Source of the DNA: Haemonchus contortus
Lineage: Eukaryota > Nematoda > Chromadorea > Rhabditida > Trichostrongylidae
Assembly (NCBI GenBank): GCA_000469685.2
Contig: LS997567.1
Location: forward strand, 24,808,590-24,872,589
DNA length: 64,000 nucleotides
Reading direction: 5' to 3'
The notes beneath the pieces were generated by a model. It was not told the DNA's origin. It searched no databases and saw only the letters and a list, made by a program, of their open reading frames with translations. Made by a program: the position numbers and the translations under genes. Shown here piece by piece: positions 34,440 through 46,199 of the stretch (position 1 is the first letter of the stretch; every line of letters starts with the position of its first letter).

Positions 34440-35330
34440 TTCCGGTAATTTCAAGGCTTGAAGGTTTTATATAGACGATTTCTTCAATTACCCAACGCTC
34501 TCAGGTCAGGAACTCTCTTTGCAGTTCTGAGAGAATGGGAAGACCCCGATGTACATCATCAGCCCAGGATAGACAGATCACACCCCAGTCAAAGGCTGAC
34601 ACTCGCCTCACTGCGACTGACGTTGCCGATGAGTCCGGCACTAGCAATGACACCATTCTTAGTCGCCGGACTGTGGGGAGGCGCCTAAACAATGCGGCTG
34701 TTTATGGGAGGCGTCCAGCCAAAAAGCCAGTCATAAGTGTAAAAAACAGAAGAGCTAGAGCGGAGTTTGCGCGCCTTTACCTCGACTGAACTTCGAATGA
34801 CTGTAGTAGAGTTATTTTTACCGACAAGGGCAAGTTCAATCTCATCTTGTAAGACCCATCTGGGGAAAAGTTCAATCCAAGGTTCCCACCCACAACCAAG
34901 CATGGTGGAGGAAGTGTGCGGCATACGGTGCCTTCTCCTGGAAGGGAACGGGTCTTGTTCTGAAATCTGACGTCACAATGACAGGAGGTTACCACGAGAA
35001 CATAATCGTCTACACCTTCATGACTTGGTCACAGCATCACATGCCAGCAGGATAGATCCTGCAACAGAATAACTATCCGAAACACACCTTAATGGTTATG
35101 AGGGCGGCCTTCAGTGAACAGCGAACCAGACTTCCGGGGTGGCCAAGCCAGTCATCAATTCTGAATCTTATAGAGCACATATGGAAAGAGCTCGAAAGGC
35201 GATTGTTGAACAATTTCTGTAGAAACAAGGAAATACGCCTCATAAGCGCAGGAGTAGAACGCAATGGCAATGTCTACCATATTAACCCTAATCGACTGAA
35301 TGTCCTCGTTTTACGATGCTGTCATCAAAA
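34440..35330 (+). pseudogene. Tc1-type transposase, degenerate
   Basis: The DNA-binding half at 34535-34789 is still open (GRPRCTSSAQDRQITPQSKA, then GRRLNNAAVYGRRPAKKPV). The catalytic part follows in pieces. VIFTDKGKFN retains the first Asp but has Lys where the family has Glu-Ser. TTKHGGGSV is normal. LQQNNYPKHT has Asn in place of the second catalytic Asp. LNLIEHIWKELERR retains the Glu. Several shifts and stops. Independent of the pseudogene at 27600, which lost a different catalytic residue. Confidence 0.8.
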
Positions 35331-36710
35331 ACCAAAGCTTGCCCAGCAAATATCGATGTTTTGGTGTTTTACATGTTGCTGTTCCGGAGTAAAGCGGTTT
35401 TTCTCAGGCCAGTGCTATCTGTATTTTCCACTGAATTTGTGTTACATCTCACTAAAGTACCGTGAAGAATAGCTACACTGATGTGCAAAACTTATAGACG
35501 GAAGCAACTTTCGATTAAGGCACCTCTGTCATATACATAGCATAGCTCGATGAAATTTATACCTTACCAAGGGAGGACCGTTCGCAGTAAGACAATTAGA
35601 TGCTGGATTCTTATTCTAAGGTACCAGTTATGCATAAGTATTCACATTTATCCTCGTACTTCGAAAGTGATGCGGTTTCGATAGAGTGTGTGATTTCCAA
35701 TGACAGCAATAGGTGCTCTGCGACTCGATCCCAACTTTGCTCGGAAGTTAAAGTCTTCACAGAGAACATACGATGAATGATATTCTGTTGTATCTGGTGT
35801 GCAGAGATGAACGAGCGGATATGGCTCACTAAAGGCAGTTGAAACAATAGCAGAGCTTCAAGAAAGAGAAATCATTTCATTGGAAGCCTGCCTGTCGTGA
35901 GAATGTCTTCCACCGTCACGTTTTTTTAAAGGTAAATGAATACAACAATATGTCCACTCGGACGTCTAGTGATGTTAATTTGTATGACCAGTAAGGCAAC
36001 TCCAGAATTGCTTGATATGATGCTATAACACGCGTTATATGTTGAGATCATGAATATCACTGCAGTTACAGAACTAGTTTCATCACGTTCAATGATGACT
36101 AAGAGCTGTGCTCCGTTTAAAAATGGCCCGTCACACTCATGGCCTTCCCTCGATGACGGTGGGAGCCTCACAAGAACTGTTGATCGAGAAAAAAATCACT
36201 GAATGTGGAGAGGAATTGGTGCTTATTTGTAGCATCGATACTTTTTGTATCAACAAGATAACATTAGTTGAATTGAAGAAGCATACATAATGTTTGGTGC
36301 AGCGTTTGCAGATCAGCGATATGCGACATCCGTGTAGCTCCGAAACGCTTTGTTCAAGTGTTCAGTGTTTCATTTCCAGCTGAAAGAGTAGCTTTTCTCC
36401 ATGTACATGCAAAGTACAATGTAATGACGGCGAAGTCTTGCCAGGTGTATTCAGGAATATTTAATCTAGAATGAAGCAGCGACATCAGAACACATAAATA
36501 ACACTCAAGAAGAGCGGGTTAGTTTCAACAGTTGCAAAACTGAAACTATGTTTTTGTTATTGGCTCCTAAAAAAAACATAGGAACCATCATAGGAAATGT
36601 AACAATACCTTCTTAACGAATTGAATCTGAGATCGGTACCTTGTAGATCGCTTTTTGAATTCAACAGCAGTTCCGTTTTTTCACCACAAAAGTTTTATCC
36701 CCAAAATATA
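35331..36710. other. no gene recognised
   Basis: No supported gene. TACACTGATGTGCAAAACTT at 35472 resembles a Tc1-type terminus, but I found no inverted partner. Confidence 0.3.
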
Positions 36711-37974
36711 CAGGGTGTCCCAAAATTATTGGCGCCGATTTATAGCAATATATTTCAAACTTCTCAGCTGCGAATACGATGGGATCTCTATGCACGCTAG
36801 CTAACACTACGTGCTACAACATGCTAAAGTCGCATTTCGAAATATCACCCGTGAGCGCGAATAGAAGTCAAAGTTTGCTTTTGACTTGATCGCATGTGGC
36901 ACGCAGGTATCCTTCTCCATTTCTTCCCAGCTGTCCTCCAGCTTTTGCATTCTAGGACTCCAAACTGGGACTGCAAACTCGACAGGTCCTCTTCTAATCA
37001 GGGACCATTCGTAGGACTGAAGTGAGTCAAGTTCTGGAAAATAGGATGACCATTCCTCTTCACCAATGAAGTCGGACAGCTGTCGTCGGCACCACACGCG
37101 GGCAAGCTTGGCTCTGTGGGCTGGAGAAGCGTCCTGCTGGAAGGACTGCGAGGTGTTTCAGAAAACGTAGTAGGATCAGTGTTTCATTTACTTCCATCAG
37201 TACGTCGTTTGAGCACTGGTCTTGGTCAATTTTCATGCCTGCACCGAAGAGCGGCTTACCCTTGCCAGTGACCTCGGACATCATCATTTTACTATTCTGA
37301 TAGCAACCATTTTGTGAGATATTACACGCGAGGCGTTTCTTTCCAGAACGTGAACGTTTTGCTTGTTGAGGAATGGCTTTATCTTAAAAATTGCTTGACC
37401 AGAGAAAACGACGAAGGGTTGCATGTCATCACTCGAGTCGGTCCGCGACTTTTTGCATTTTTTGGCCCGCCGGTATCTGTTGAGATCGGAATTGAAGCGA
37501 AATTCCCGCATACGATAGGAACGGCAGTGAAGTTACTGCATGACATTCTTCCTTCGCGATAACTCCTGTGAGCCGTGCCCGTTGACTTCCTTTTGATGGG
37601 TCACCCAGAATCCTGACCCATTGGCAGAATGACCATTTTAATAGTCCTATGTTTGGAAACATTGACCTTTTCTACCTTTCCTGGTTTGTCGCTGATTTAA
37701 GCTTTTTCTGCATCGCTTAATAGCCTCCTATACAGTTATTACAAAAATCCCAAGGAATTTCATAATGCCCTTCCTCCTCTCCCGTGTCAATGATTGCAAG
37801 TGGCATTGAATGAGCCTCCATCTGAAAGATATTGGGAGTTCTACATCAGTAGCCATGCATATTGCAAGGAAACCTTCTTATGCAACTAAATAATAACAGG
37901 TTATGAATTTGATATATTATTTCAACCTCAAAAATTCCTGAATTTTTTTGCAAATAATTTTGGGACAAGGGAAC
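36711..37974 (-). mobile_element. maT-type mariner, copy 1, dead
   Basis: Starts CAGGGTGTCCCAAAATTATT after TA (36709-36710). The right end is worn (AATAATTTTGGGACAAGGG) and ends before TA at 37975. Minus-strand transposase pieces include FRTRTLAL-like noise and one clear block, RRQLSDFIGEEEWSSYFPEL then WSLIRRGPVEFAVPVWSPRM (37097-36807). In another frame near 37130 lies QQDASPAHRAKLA around the second catalytic Asp. The third motif reads LQSYEW where LDYSVW is expected. Spacing of about 37 residues from the second Asp suggests DD37D, the maT clade. Frameshifted throughout. Confidence 0.75.
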
Positions 37975-38951
37975 TATTGACATACCTGCCATACAACTGT
38001 AGTTGCGCCCGACTGAGGGGCAAAGTCATCAGGGTATAGGTCTAACCGAAATACTAGGGGTGAGAAAGGAAACTACCTTACCAAATTCATGACCCTTATC
38101 AACGTGGTGCACGGCTTCCCGTATGACGTCCCTAAAACGTGGAAGGCGCTTTTACTTGGTATTCCTGAAACTTGCATCTAGCTCATCACAGGGTTTTCGA
38201 GTTACAAGCAAAACATCGACCTGGAATACTTTTCATATCCATGATTGTACTTTCTGAGTATCGTATTCTTTACTGCTTACGTTAATATTCCATATATCTC
38301 TGGCACCTTAATGATACTTTATCCATTACCTATCACCAGTAGCAAATGTAGCACGGTGAGCAGGTCAATCATTGCTGGTTTTGATAGTTGATGCTCTGAG
38401 ATTCATGATACTACTTGATTAGACCCTTCTTCTTGATTATCTGGTGTTTTCTGCCACTGTTTGCTTAGCGAAGGTCACTACTTCATCGAGTTACGGTAAG
38501 CATCAAGTCAAATTGAATTGAAAAAACTTTTGATCGAGTATTTCCTTCTTCTAGTGAAGATACACGTTAGAATAAATTTAAACAGACCCGAATCCGATTA
38601 ATCACGCGTATCCGGGCACAGCTGCATCGGTACGCGTGGATACGTCCATAGTCGTCCGAGTGATTTTCGTACTTTTTCAAAAGCATTTTCGTTGAGGACG
38701 AAACTCTTGTCTACAAGTACTGCCATTGAATCCAAGAATAACACTTACACTTACACTTCGCGAGGTGTAAAAGTGCTGCTCTTACGCTCAACTCATCACG
38801 CGTTTTGCCAGACTTTTATAGGTCTGAATATTTCTCTTAGAACACTATGTAAACAAGTTTTGCGAATCTCGACACTAGTCATAACACTGGTTGGACTTCC
38901 AATTCTTACCTTTCACTGTTATTTTTGTAAATTTTGATGAATATCTTTTTC
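37975..38951. other. no gene recognised
   Basis: A/T-rich sequence without supportable features. Confidence 0.3.
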
Positions 38952-39040
38952 ATGCGAGGTGGCACAGTGGCAAGAGGCGTAGTACCACACACGCACGGTC
39001 CGTGGTAAGAATAATGGATGCATTCCATTCTAGGCACATG
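38952..39040 (+). repeat. SINE head, decayed
   Basis: GAGGTGGCACAGTGGCAAGA and ACACACGCACGGTC match the first 60 bp of the tRNA-derived SINE at 30772. The B box is destroyed. Confidence 0.55.
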
Positions 39041-39618
39041 CCCAAAATTGTAGACCGATCAATACACCTAATTACATTTACCGAGATCTCTCCTCAATAA
39101 TACTTTGTGTTAATAATCACTACGAGCCATAATCAGGAGACGGAACTTGAATAGGTCGTTCGTAGGGCTGCCTTACGCAGATTGCTGGTCTGAACGCTGC
39201 ACATGCCACCAAGAAAACTCCGGACGGCTTCTATTCAATCAGTGGATCTTTTTAGATTTCAAAAACGTTTTTTCGAATCACCTTTTACAAAGGGTGCCGA
39301 TTATCAAACCACGGGGACGAGCAGGAACTATACAATTTTTATTTTGCAAAAATTGTTTGGGCAACCGGTACCGGAAATGTAGGATTCCACTGAACAAGTG
39401 TATAACACGAACATCTTGTCCAACACGTTTTCATTGAAAATAACATAAGGTTGCACTTACGACAAGCTAGAAGGAATTCAGCTTACTTAGGCTTTCGAGT
39501 GAAGGCAGTAGGCGCTTAAATATAACCAATCTCAGACACTGAAGAATTTAGAAGTGGAGGAAGCCACTGATGGCACTATGTAATCTTTGTTTCTCATATC
39601 TCCTTTTCCCATTTTTAG
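39041..39618. other. weak open frame, no firm gene
   Basis: A 96-codon plus-strand frame (39147-39437) is Cys-rich near its end (RYRKCRIPLNKCITRTSCP). It is faintly reminiscent of a FLYWCH-type zinc module but lacks its Trp, and it ends before the exons at 39619. I do not assign it. Confidence 0.25.
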
Positions 39619-40305
39619 GTTACTGACACATCATGTAGCGGTCGAAAAGGTGATGCGCGGAACACTTGTTCACAGTACCTCGTTCCGCCTGATAACCTTT
39701 CCGAAACGTCCTCTGAGCCTAATAATCTTCACGAGAAAAGGTTAAGGACCACCGATTTGTACTATGATTGGTTTTGATGGATGCTGTCCCTTACATTTCG
39801 ACTTCTCCTTGTGTTACTTCTATGGTCTTCTTATGTGATCCCTTTAGGTTCGGTTTATTGGCACGGATAAGATCCAACCCGCATTGCCAAGATGAGGGAA
39901 AGGATGTCAAGTACGTCTCCGCAAATTTGTGGATACCACCTCACGCTGATTTAGTAAGCGTCCAGTGGTTTCATGCGATATTTTGAGTTGTTCTCGGTCG
40001 GACTTTGGAACATCATTGTGGAAGTCTCTATGATTATACGAAGAATAAGGATCTCTTTGGAACTCTAGCTATGTTACAGGAGCGCTCGTTACCTTCTTCT
40101 ACAGATTCGAACAATATGCGCTTGGTTCACGAAGTCTTCACGGAGCTACGAGAAGATCATGGAGGTGTACGTTATTTTTCACTCAAGCTCATCTGTGTTA
40201 TAGGTATTGTGCTACAGCTTTTGTTCTCTCATTCTAAGTCGACTTACTTTGACTCCAGGTGAAACGTGCAGAAAAGTAGCAGACGCCAAAACCGGAACCT
40301 CGTAA
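39619..40305 (+). CDS. host exons, possibly 5' part of the zinc-finger gene
   Basis: Exons with matching phases are 39619-39740, 39848-39910, 39966-40023, 40080-40164 and 40259 onward. Acceptors are CCCATTTTTAG, ATCCCTTTAG, GCGTCCAG, TATGTTACAG and GACTCCAG. Donors are AAAAG/GTTAAG, GTCAA/GTACGT, GGAA/GTCTCT and GGAG/GTGTAC. The reading is hydrophilic (TDTSCSGRKGDARNTCSQYL and, later, MRLVHEVFTELREDHGG). The last exon either runs to a TAA at 40303 or leaves at donor AGAAAA/GTAGCA (40276), which would join exon 40668 below in phase. The third exon is the least certain, because another frame is equally open there. No family recognised. Confidence 0.42.
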
Positions 40306-40667
40306 TTCAGGCTCGAACTAGAATTTCAACTTGGATTATCGGTCTCCATCGAACTTCACAGGCCTTCAGGCTGAGCGCGAATAGAGTCTGATTGAAAGAT
40401 GAACTAAGAGCTGCTGCCATGAGCCGAACTTGTTTCTGGAATTTCCAGCGGTCTGAACATGGCTTTAAGCAGATGGTGCTATAGAACACTTTATGACCAG
40501 AGCTTGATGTTCTCTAATCCTCACGTCTCCTGTGCAGTAATAGTATATTCTGTGCACATAGTCTACTGAACTGATCTGACCGTAAGCTCTGCTTTAGATC
40601 AAGTAAGCAAAACTCGGATTAGTTACAGCCCAGAGAGCAGAGAATACGACGAGGTGAAAGGTGAAAG

Positions 40668-43600
40668 GAGGCCACCAGAAATGAAGACAAGCTGGAGTTA
40701 GCATACAACAAAATGTGTGGAAGTGACATTAGAATATACCATTTTGGTTTAGAGCAACGGCACGAGCACGCGAGCACAAGACTTAAAATGGATAAAGGTG
40801 AGCAGCGGGTTAGGTTAGGGGATAATGTGATAGACCCGCCATCAATAAACCAGGACACGACAAAAAATGACGTCTCTGACAAAATTCATTATTGCGCTTG
40901 AGAACCCATTCGCTGATAGGGAAAGTAACCTTTGGTGACCCTTCTTCAGCGCGTATTTATTTTATGAAATAAACGAAGCTTCGAGCACTCTGGCTGGGTA
41001 GGCATTCGAGCGGGTAATACTCACTATAAATGTTCGTAACTTGTTCCTCAGGCCCACTAAAGACCGAAAAAAGTGGATTTAAACTAATGACAGAAAGAGT
41101 CTCAAATGATCGCAGAAGGCGGGTCATGCACCCAGGTTGGATGCTTCGAAGCCGCCTGATCAGACTCGATGAAGTCGTTGAAAAGAGGTGTAATTGTTTA
41201 TGGTAGGAGTGGTGATCATTAAGTTGAAGGCAGTGGGAATGCGAAGCTTGCATTCATAGAGGCTTCTGTATCTCGTGTTAGTAGAGTAATTGATCTGGTA
41301 TAGTACTGATCTGCCCGGTTTGGCCAGTAGATCTGGCGGGCCGGAGCAGTATATAAATTGAAACTTTGTTGTACATTCATTTATGGCTTCTGATAAAAAT
41401 TTTTGCTGTTTCCAGTCAACCAAGGACACAACAGCATTTTTGCTCTATGACGTTCTAGAGTGGGTAAGTCAGCAAGTGAGGGGTGTAGTAATGCACATTG
41501 TATGTGGAACGGGGTGAGGGAATCTTTCGTACGAATGCGGTCAATCCCCATCATTGGCTGCTTTCATAGTCCGCCTGCGAGCGCGCGCGCCCGCCGAGGG
41601 CGGCGCTTGTCTTTTGTTTACAACTGAATCTTGATCGGTACCGCTAGCAGAGTGGTCCCCCGGCCGACGCGCGCGCTCGCGGGCTGGCTTGCGGACTATG
41701 ACAGCAGCCGCTGCGCGAGGCTATCTGAATTAGGTGTGACGCCTACACATGTGAAGGCACAGTTACCGATTCTAAGGTGTTCAGCCTAAGTGAAGCTCAT
41801 GACATTAATTACAGGTGGATCTTCAGCAATGCTGGTGTCGTATTTTTACGCTCGGTCACTTCAACTCATTAAGATTTATTTCTCTAGGAAGGTAGCGCTT
41901 GCTCGTCGCCTATCATGCGCACGCTAAGTAATAATGGCCATTCTTCTTCACCGCTCCTGCTTCAGTGGACTAGATGTCAAATATGCGGGACGAATGCCGA
42001 TTCTCCTATCGATTTACAAGTGAGGTTTCTTGTAAGAAATTGTTCACTCCTTAATGGAAAGGAATACATACGGTCTCAGTAAATAAGAGCGTCACGTAAA
42101 ATAGTCATCTCTTTGGAACACTTGATTCCATTCTTTGCCAGAATATGACTAATCCTGACTCCCGAATGAAACCAGGGAAGATCTTCACAGTTTATCGAAC
42201 TCTTATACTGCCCCACATTTCGATGCTTTAGGACATTACATTACTGTTTTTCTTGTGTGCAACAGCGCAATACTGCGGGCTGCGGAAAGCAGAATAGTTT
42301 CTCAGACTCGTTTTTGGCGTTTCATTTATTTTCAAAGCGCCTTCACTGTGAAGACTGTTTCGAATTCATTTTCAATTTCTGAGTCCTTTATCTAACATCT
42401 TCACCTCTTTGTCTTTGAAAAATTGTCTGGTGGACTGTGCGAATAGGACAGGACAGAACTGTTGCATGCGTGACGCTTCAAAAAAGGTTCAATAAGAGAG
42501 TAGCTTAACTACGATATTCTCCCCGTTTTTTGGTACGAATATACTGAGAAACAAATATACTTAAGGTCTCGTAAGCTTCTCCACTGACGCGCATGATTGC
42601 TCTTCATTTCTTTTGCAAATGTACCAAGCATTCAAAACTCATGACTTTGAGATCGTTGTCGAACGTTGTTCTTCACATGGTTCTGGGACAGCCCCCTTCT
42701 CGTTTGGCTCCCACAGGTTTCCAATACATGGCTATTTTTGGGACCTACTGCTGCGGCATACACAACACGACCGGCCAATCGCAGTCCGCGCTGTGCACAA
42801 TCACGTGGAGGCTATTTATACCAGAGCAGCGCAGGACTTCCTCATTGTGATGTGATCCATGTATCCATGTGTCTTCATAATCCTCCGCAGGCACCTCTGA
42901 CGGAAAGCACTCCCGATGTGAGTGAATTTGTCGACATTTCTCAAAATTTTATACTTCTTATTGATGGTCACCTCAGTACTGCCCTGACTTGACCACTTGC
43001 CACAGTATACGACTTGCCGGCGCTAACTCGTAATCCGATCATATTCGCTTCTTTGTTGAGAGTATCGACTATCTTTTGCAACTCGACTTTGTCTTCAGTA
43101 ATAAGTGCGTTGTCATCCGCAGGATCCAGATTAGTGAGCTTTCCATTGTTGAAGCAGCCTACCCTGCCGTTGTTTGCTGTATTGTTTTCCTCATGACAAA
43201 ATCTAGGCAGATGTTGAGAAGCACTGCCGGAAGGATGCACTCTTGCCGCACTCCCGTAACAATTCTGGAGAACGGGGTATATTCTGTATCGGTCTTCACA
43301 CGCAAGATGAGTTGAGATACAGATTTTAGAATAAGCGAACAAAAGGTCTTATTATGCCATCTATTCTGCAAATTTTCTGTCATGATTCACGGTGTACGCT
43401 CTCAAATGCCTTGAATGATCGGAAGCCTTACAGGAATCGAAAATTAGAAAAAAGAAAAAAGAGAAAATCATTGAAACCGGTTTTCAACCATTATCACTAC
43501 ATGATAATAACACGAATTTTGATAATGCTAGTAATTTTTCTACGTAGAACACGCTCGCGTCTGTCTGTCTGTATTTGTTGTTTCAGTGTTCATTTGTTTG

Positions 43601-45342
43601 TTTTTGTTCTTTGCGAGGAAATGAAGTATTACCTGCCTAAGTCGGGTCAAGTTTGGGATGGCTTGGCTAGAAGACAAGACCAACAGAGCACATGCGAGCT
43701 CAGTGGAGCTGTGTTAACAGAGGGCGGGTCATGCACGAAAATGGGCGGGGTCTTGAGTGAAATGTCTGGATTAGTTTTGTTAACAGCCCATACACCGGGA
43801 AAAAATGGGTGAATATGAGGGATGGGTCAGCAAGTGTACTGAAGGGCACTGGTCACACGCAAACGTATTGATGCTCCGCCTACGATAAGCGGTCGTGCTT
43901 TCAAATGGAGGGTACTTTCTAAAACATGTATAATTCTGGTCAGAAACGTTCCAGAAAGCGGAGAAAGGTGTTTAGAGATAATTGAAGAAGGGTGGTCGAA
44001 TTCCTGAAATGGGTGCGGTTTGCGTGGGGGTTTGAGGGGGGCTATGACCAAATATCGTATTTCTGCTCAGTAACGTTCTAAAATCATGGAAAAGGCTTTT
44101 ATGTTAGAAGAAGAAATGTGATCTGGTTTTTAAAGTTAGCGAGTTGGGCGGGGCTAAGGATGAAGGTTTATAACTTTGTTCGAAAACGTTCTAGAAAGCG
44201 TGAAAAATTAGTTGGGGGTAACATAATGGATGTCGTCAAATTGCTAACTCGACCCAAGTTTGTCAAGGGTGGGCGGGGCTAGGATCAAAAATTCAAAACC
44301 TCGCTCGAAACGCCGCAGTGAGAGACGCTGCTCTGAAGTGGACGTTGCTGTGATCAACCACTAACAATTCTACGAAATGAAATATATGTAGTTATGCACT
44401 CGAAGCGGTTAAGCGTTCAAATCTGGGGAAACTATCAAATTCTGATAATTGAGCATTCCGCTGAATGACTCCATCGTAGATGATCTGTCGTGGACATGTA
44501 ATGCATGCGCTAGCGTGCTTATCTCAACTGATCAGTAATATCACCTCATTCTTGCTTCTGTATCCTGTATAACTCAAGTTGCTGCAGGGTTCTTGAAAAA
44601 CGCTAAGCTGATATTATTGTTAATATTCTCGTTACAAAAGGGCTGAGTGTGTGAGTACTTACAGGTATTTATAGGTGCATTTGTACACTGACCATATTTC
44701 GGTTCGAGATGGAAAAGATTTGAAGTGTCCTAAATTGAACTGCGACAAGGTATATCCAAACAAGGAGAGCCTGCAACATCATATTGTTGCTCATTATCAA
44801 CGCTGTGCCGATGCGACACTTAGCACAGGTTTTTCTTAGCTGTTGTATCCATTAGTAATGTAAAGAATATGTGTCCATTACTTCTCAGAACATCGCGAAG
44901 ACGACTCGGCGTCATCAGTGACTTCTGTGTTAGCGAGCCGATTTGCTGAAGACACCTCAGATCAACGTGGCTCCCCCCTGTCTGATGAGAGTGACTTTTC
45001 GTGGCCGAGGTAGAAAAGAGCAAATTCCAGCAAAGTATAATATTCACCCTTGCTATCCACTTTCAAAGAGGGACCATTTAGCATTGATCTATCACAACTT
45101 GAGTCTGCTTCCGATCTGCAAAGAACTCGGGAAGATGAGGTGAGAACGCTGAAAGATGGACTGCATTTTCATAAACTTTTGTAAATTTGCTGTGGCAATT
45201 GGAAGGAGCACCGATAATTCTTACTCATCTATTGTAGCAGTTGTGTCTGCCCTGCGCGTTGTGTAACAAGTCGTTCAATGACGCCGTTTCTTTGCAGCAG
45301 CACTGGCTCGGTCACATCTCTTCGAGAATGCACTCTTGTCAG
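40668..45342 (+). CDS. C2H2 zinc-finger protein gene, eight exons seen, 3' end not found
   Basis: Exons are 40668-40797, 41052-41187, 41234-41267, 41416-41463, 44675-44828, 44889-45009, 45082-45139 and 45241-45342. All phases agree and together give 261 open codons. Finger 1, exon 44675: CPKLNCDKVYPNKESLQHH then IVAH, a C-x4-C-x12-H-x3-H finger. Finger 2, exon 45241: CALCNKSFNDAVSLQQHWLG then H, a C-x2-C-x12-H-x3-H finger. Both keep the conserved aromatic and Leu. Between them is an acidic Ser-rich linker (HREDDSASSVTSVLASRF). Exon 41052 is Arg-rich (ERVSNDRRRRVMHPGWM). Likely a nuclear DNA- or RNA-binding protein. The start may be the ATG at 40713 or lie upstream at 39619. The last exon ends at a good donor (TGTCAG/GTATAT) followed by no clear acceptor. 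Exact orthologue unknown. Confidence 0.68.
41556..41709. mobile_element. palindromic MITE in zinc-finger gene intron
   Basis: Ends GGCTGCTTTCATAGTCCGC and complement (GCGGACTATGACAGCAGCC) match those of the element at 51860-52097. Arms continue as CG-rich near-palindromes around a short unique centre. No coding. It lies in the 41464-44674 intron. Confidence 0.75.
42590..43440 (-). pseudogene. LINE reverse-transcriptase fragment in an intron
   Basis: Minus strand. Traces read FKAFESVHRES (near 43400), TGVRQECILPAVLLNICLDF (near 43230) and the catalytic box LDPADDNALI (near 43100), which keeps both Asp. ANMIGLRVSAGKS follows (near 43030). A deletion then leads to FRQRCLRRIM (near 42880) and finally GRSCCVCRSSRSQK-like and KVMS traces near 42640. 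Frame breaks throughout and no endonuclease. Antisense to the host gene whose intron holds it. Confidence 0.75.
43539..44531 (+). mobile_element. Helitron-like element 3, in zinc-finger gene intron
   Basis: Starts TCTACGTAGAACACGCTCGC and ends CTGA before T (44532), with a 6-bp stem GCATGC/GCTA/GCGTGC at 44503-44518. Inside are GTCGGGTCAAGTTTGGGATG near 43640 and GGGCGGGG boxes. Two heat-shock-element-like sites are perfect: TTCCAGAA at 43949-43956 and TTCTAGAA at 44189-44196. Sense orientation relative to the host gene; it ends 143 bp before the next exon. Confidence 0.7.
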
Positions 45343-46199
45343 GTATATTTTGTTGTCCGGCAAAATTGCGATCATCTCTTAAAAGGAATGAACTTGGTTG
45401 TGAACGGTCTGATTGTTGAATGATACAAAATTTCAAGGTGGACTGTTCAAAAGATAAACGCTCCATCAAAACTGTCTTTCATGTGTTATGCTACTTTTTA
45501 GTTGTTTGAATTCAAAATCACCTCATTCGGTTTGTCGTATCAAGTGTATATTGAGGAGGAGTGACCCCGACACGAACTAGGACGAACGAGGATTACCTTG
45601 TTCGGTGAGGCAGATACCATTGAGAAGTGTCTCAGGAATTCGCGTCGACTTTGTCTACTGCTCAACCACTAGAGACAGAAAACAAAAATTTAATGTGCTG
45701 AGCACTGCAAATGCCCTTGGCGACGAATGAATCATCTTTGCTCGATTCAGTCTGTGAACCGTCGGCGTGATAGCTGGGGTAGTCGGTTCTCGCGGAGTTG
45801 ATAGAAGAGTATTGCGGCTAGGTTCCATCGTGGAGAGAAAGCGATAATGTTGAATATTTTCTCGTCTTTAGTATACATATACGTAATGCGGCGCGTGGCT
45901 ACTGCCCCATTACGTATCTCATAACCAGACTGTCATTGATACGGATCACCAAACTAATGTGAGCATGCGTAATCTGGCATTTCTCTGGAGAATGACCGAA
46001 TAATGTGCTTGAATACGTCACCATAAGATCTACTATACATACCTCTTGACAAGAGTACAGAATGCCGTTGTCCCACGTTCATCGCTTCATCGTACATTTC
46101 AAGGTCTTTGTTGCCATAGAGACAGAAGCGGTAATTGAAGTCTCGGGCGACCAAGGTCTTTCCACTCGCTATAAAAGGTGCTTCGTAACCTCACAACAA
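45343..46199. other. no gene recognised
   Basis: Presumably intron or 3' region of the zinc-finger gene. An acceptor at 45435 opens a short frame (VDCSKDKRSIK) that lacks a finger pattern, so I leave it out. Confidence 0.35.

Noticed and set aside
35472..35500. Tc1-type terminus TACACTGATGTGCAAAACTT
   Set aside because: No inverted partner found within 2 kb on either side.
45889..45920. Short palindrome TACGTAATG ... CATTACGTA
   Set aside because: Only 9 bp per arm with a long spacer; expected by chance at this scale.
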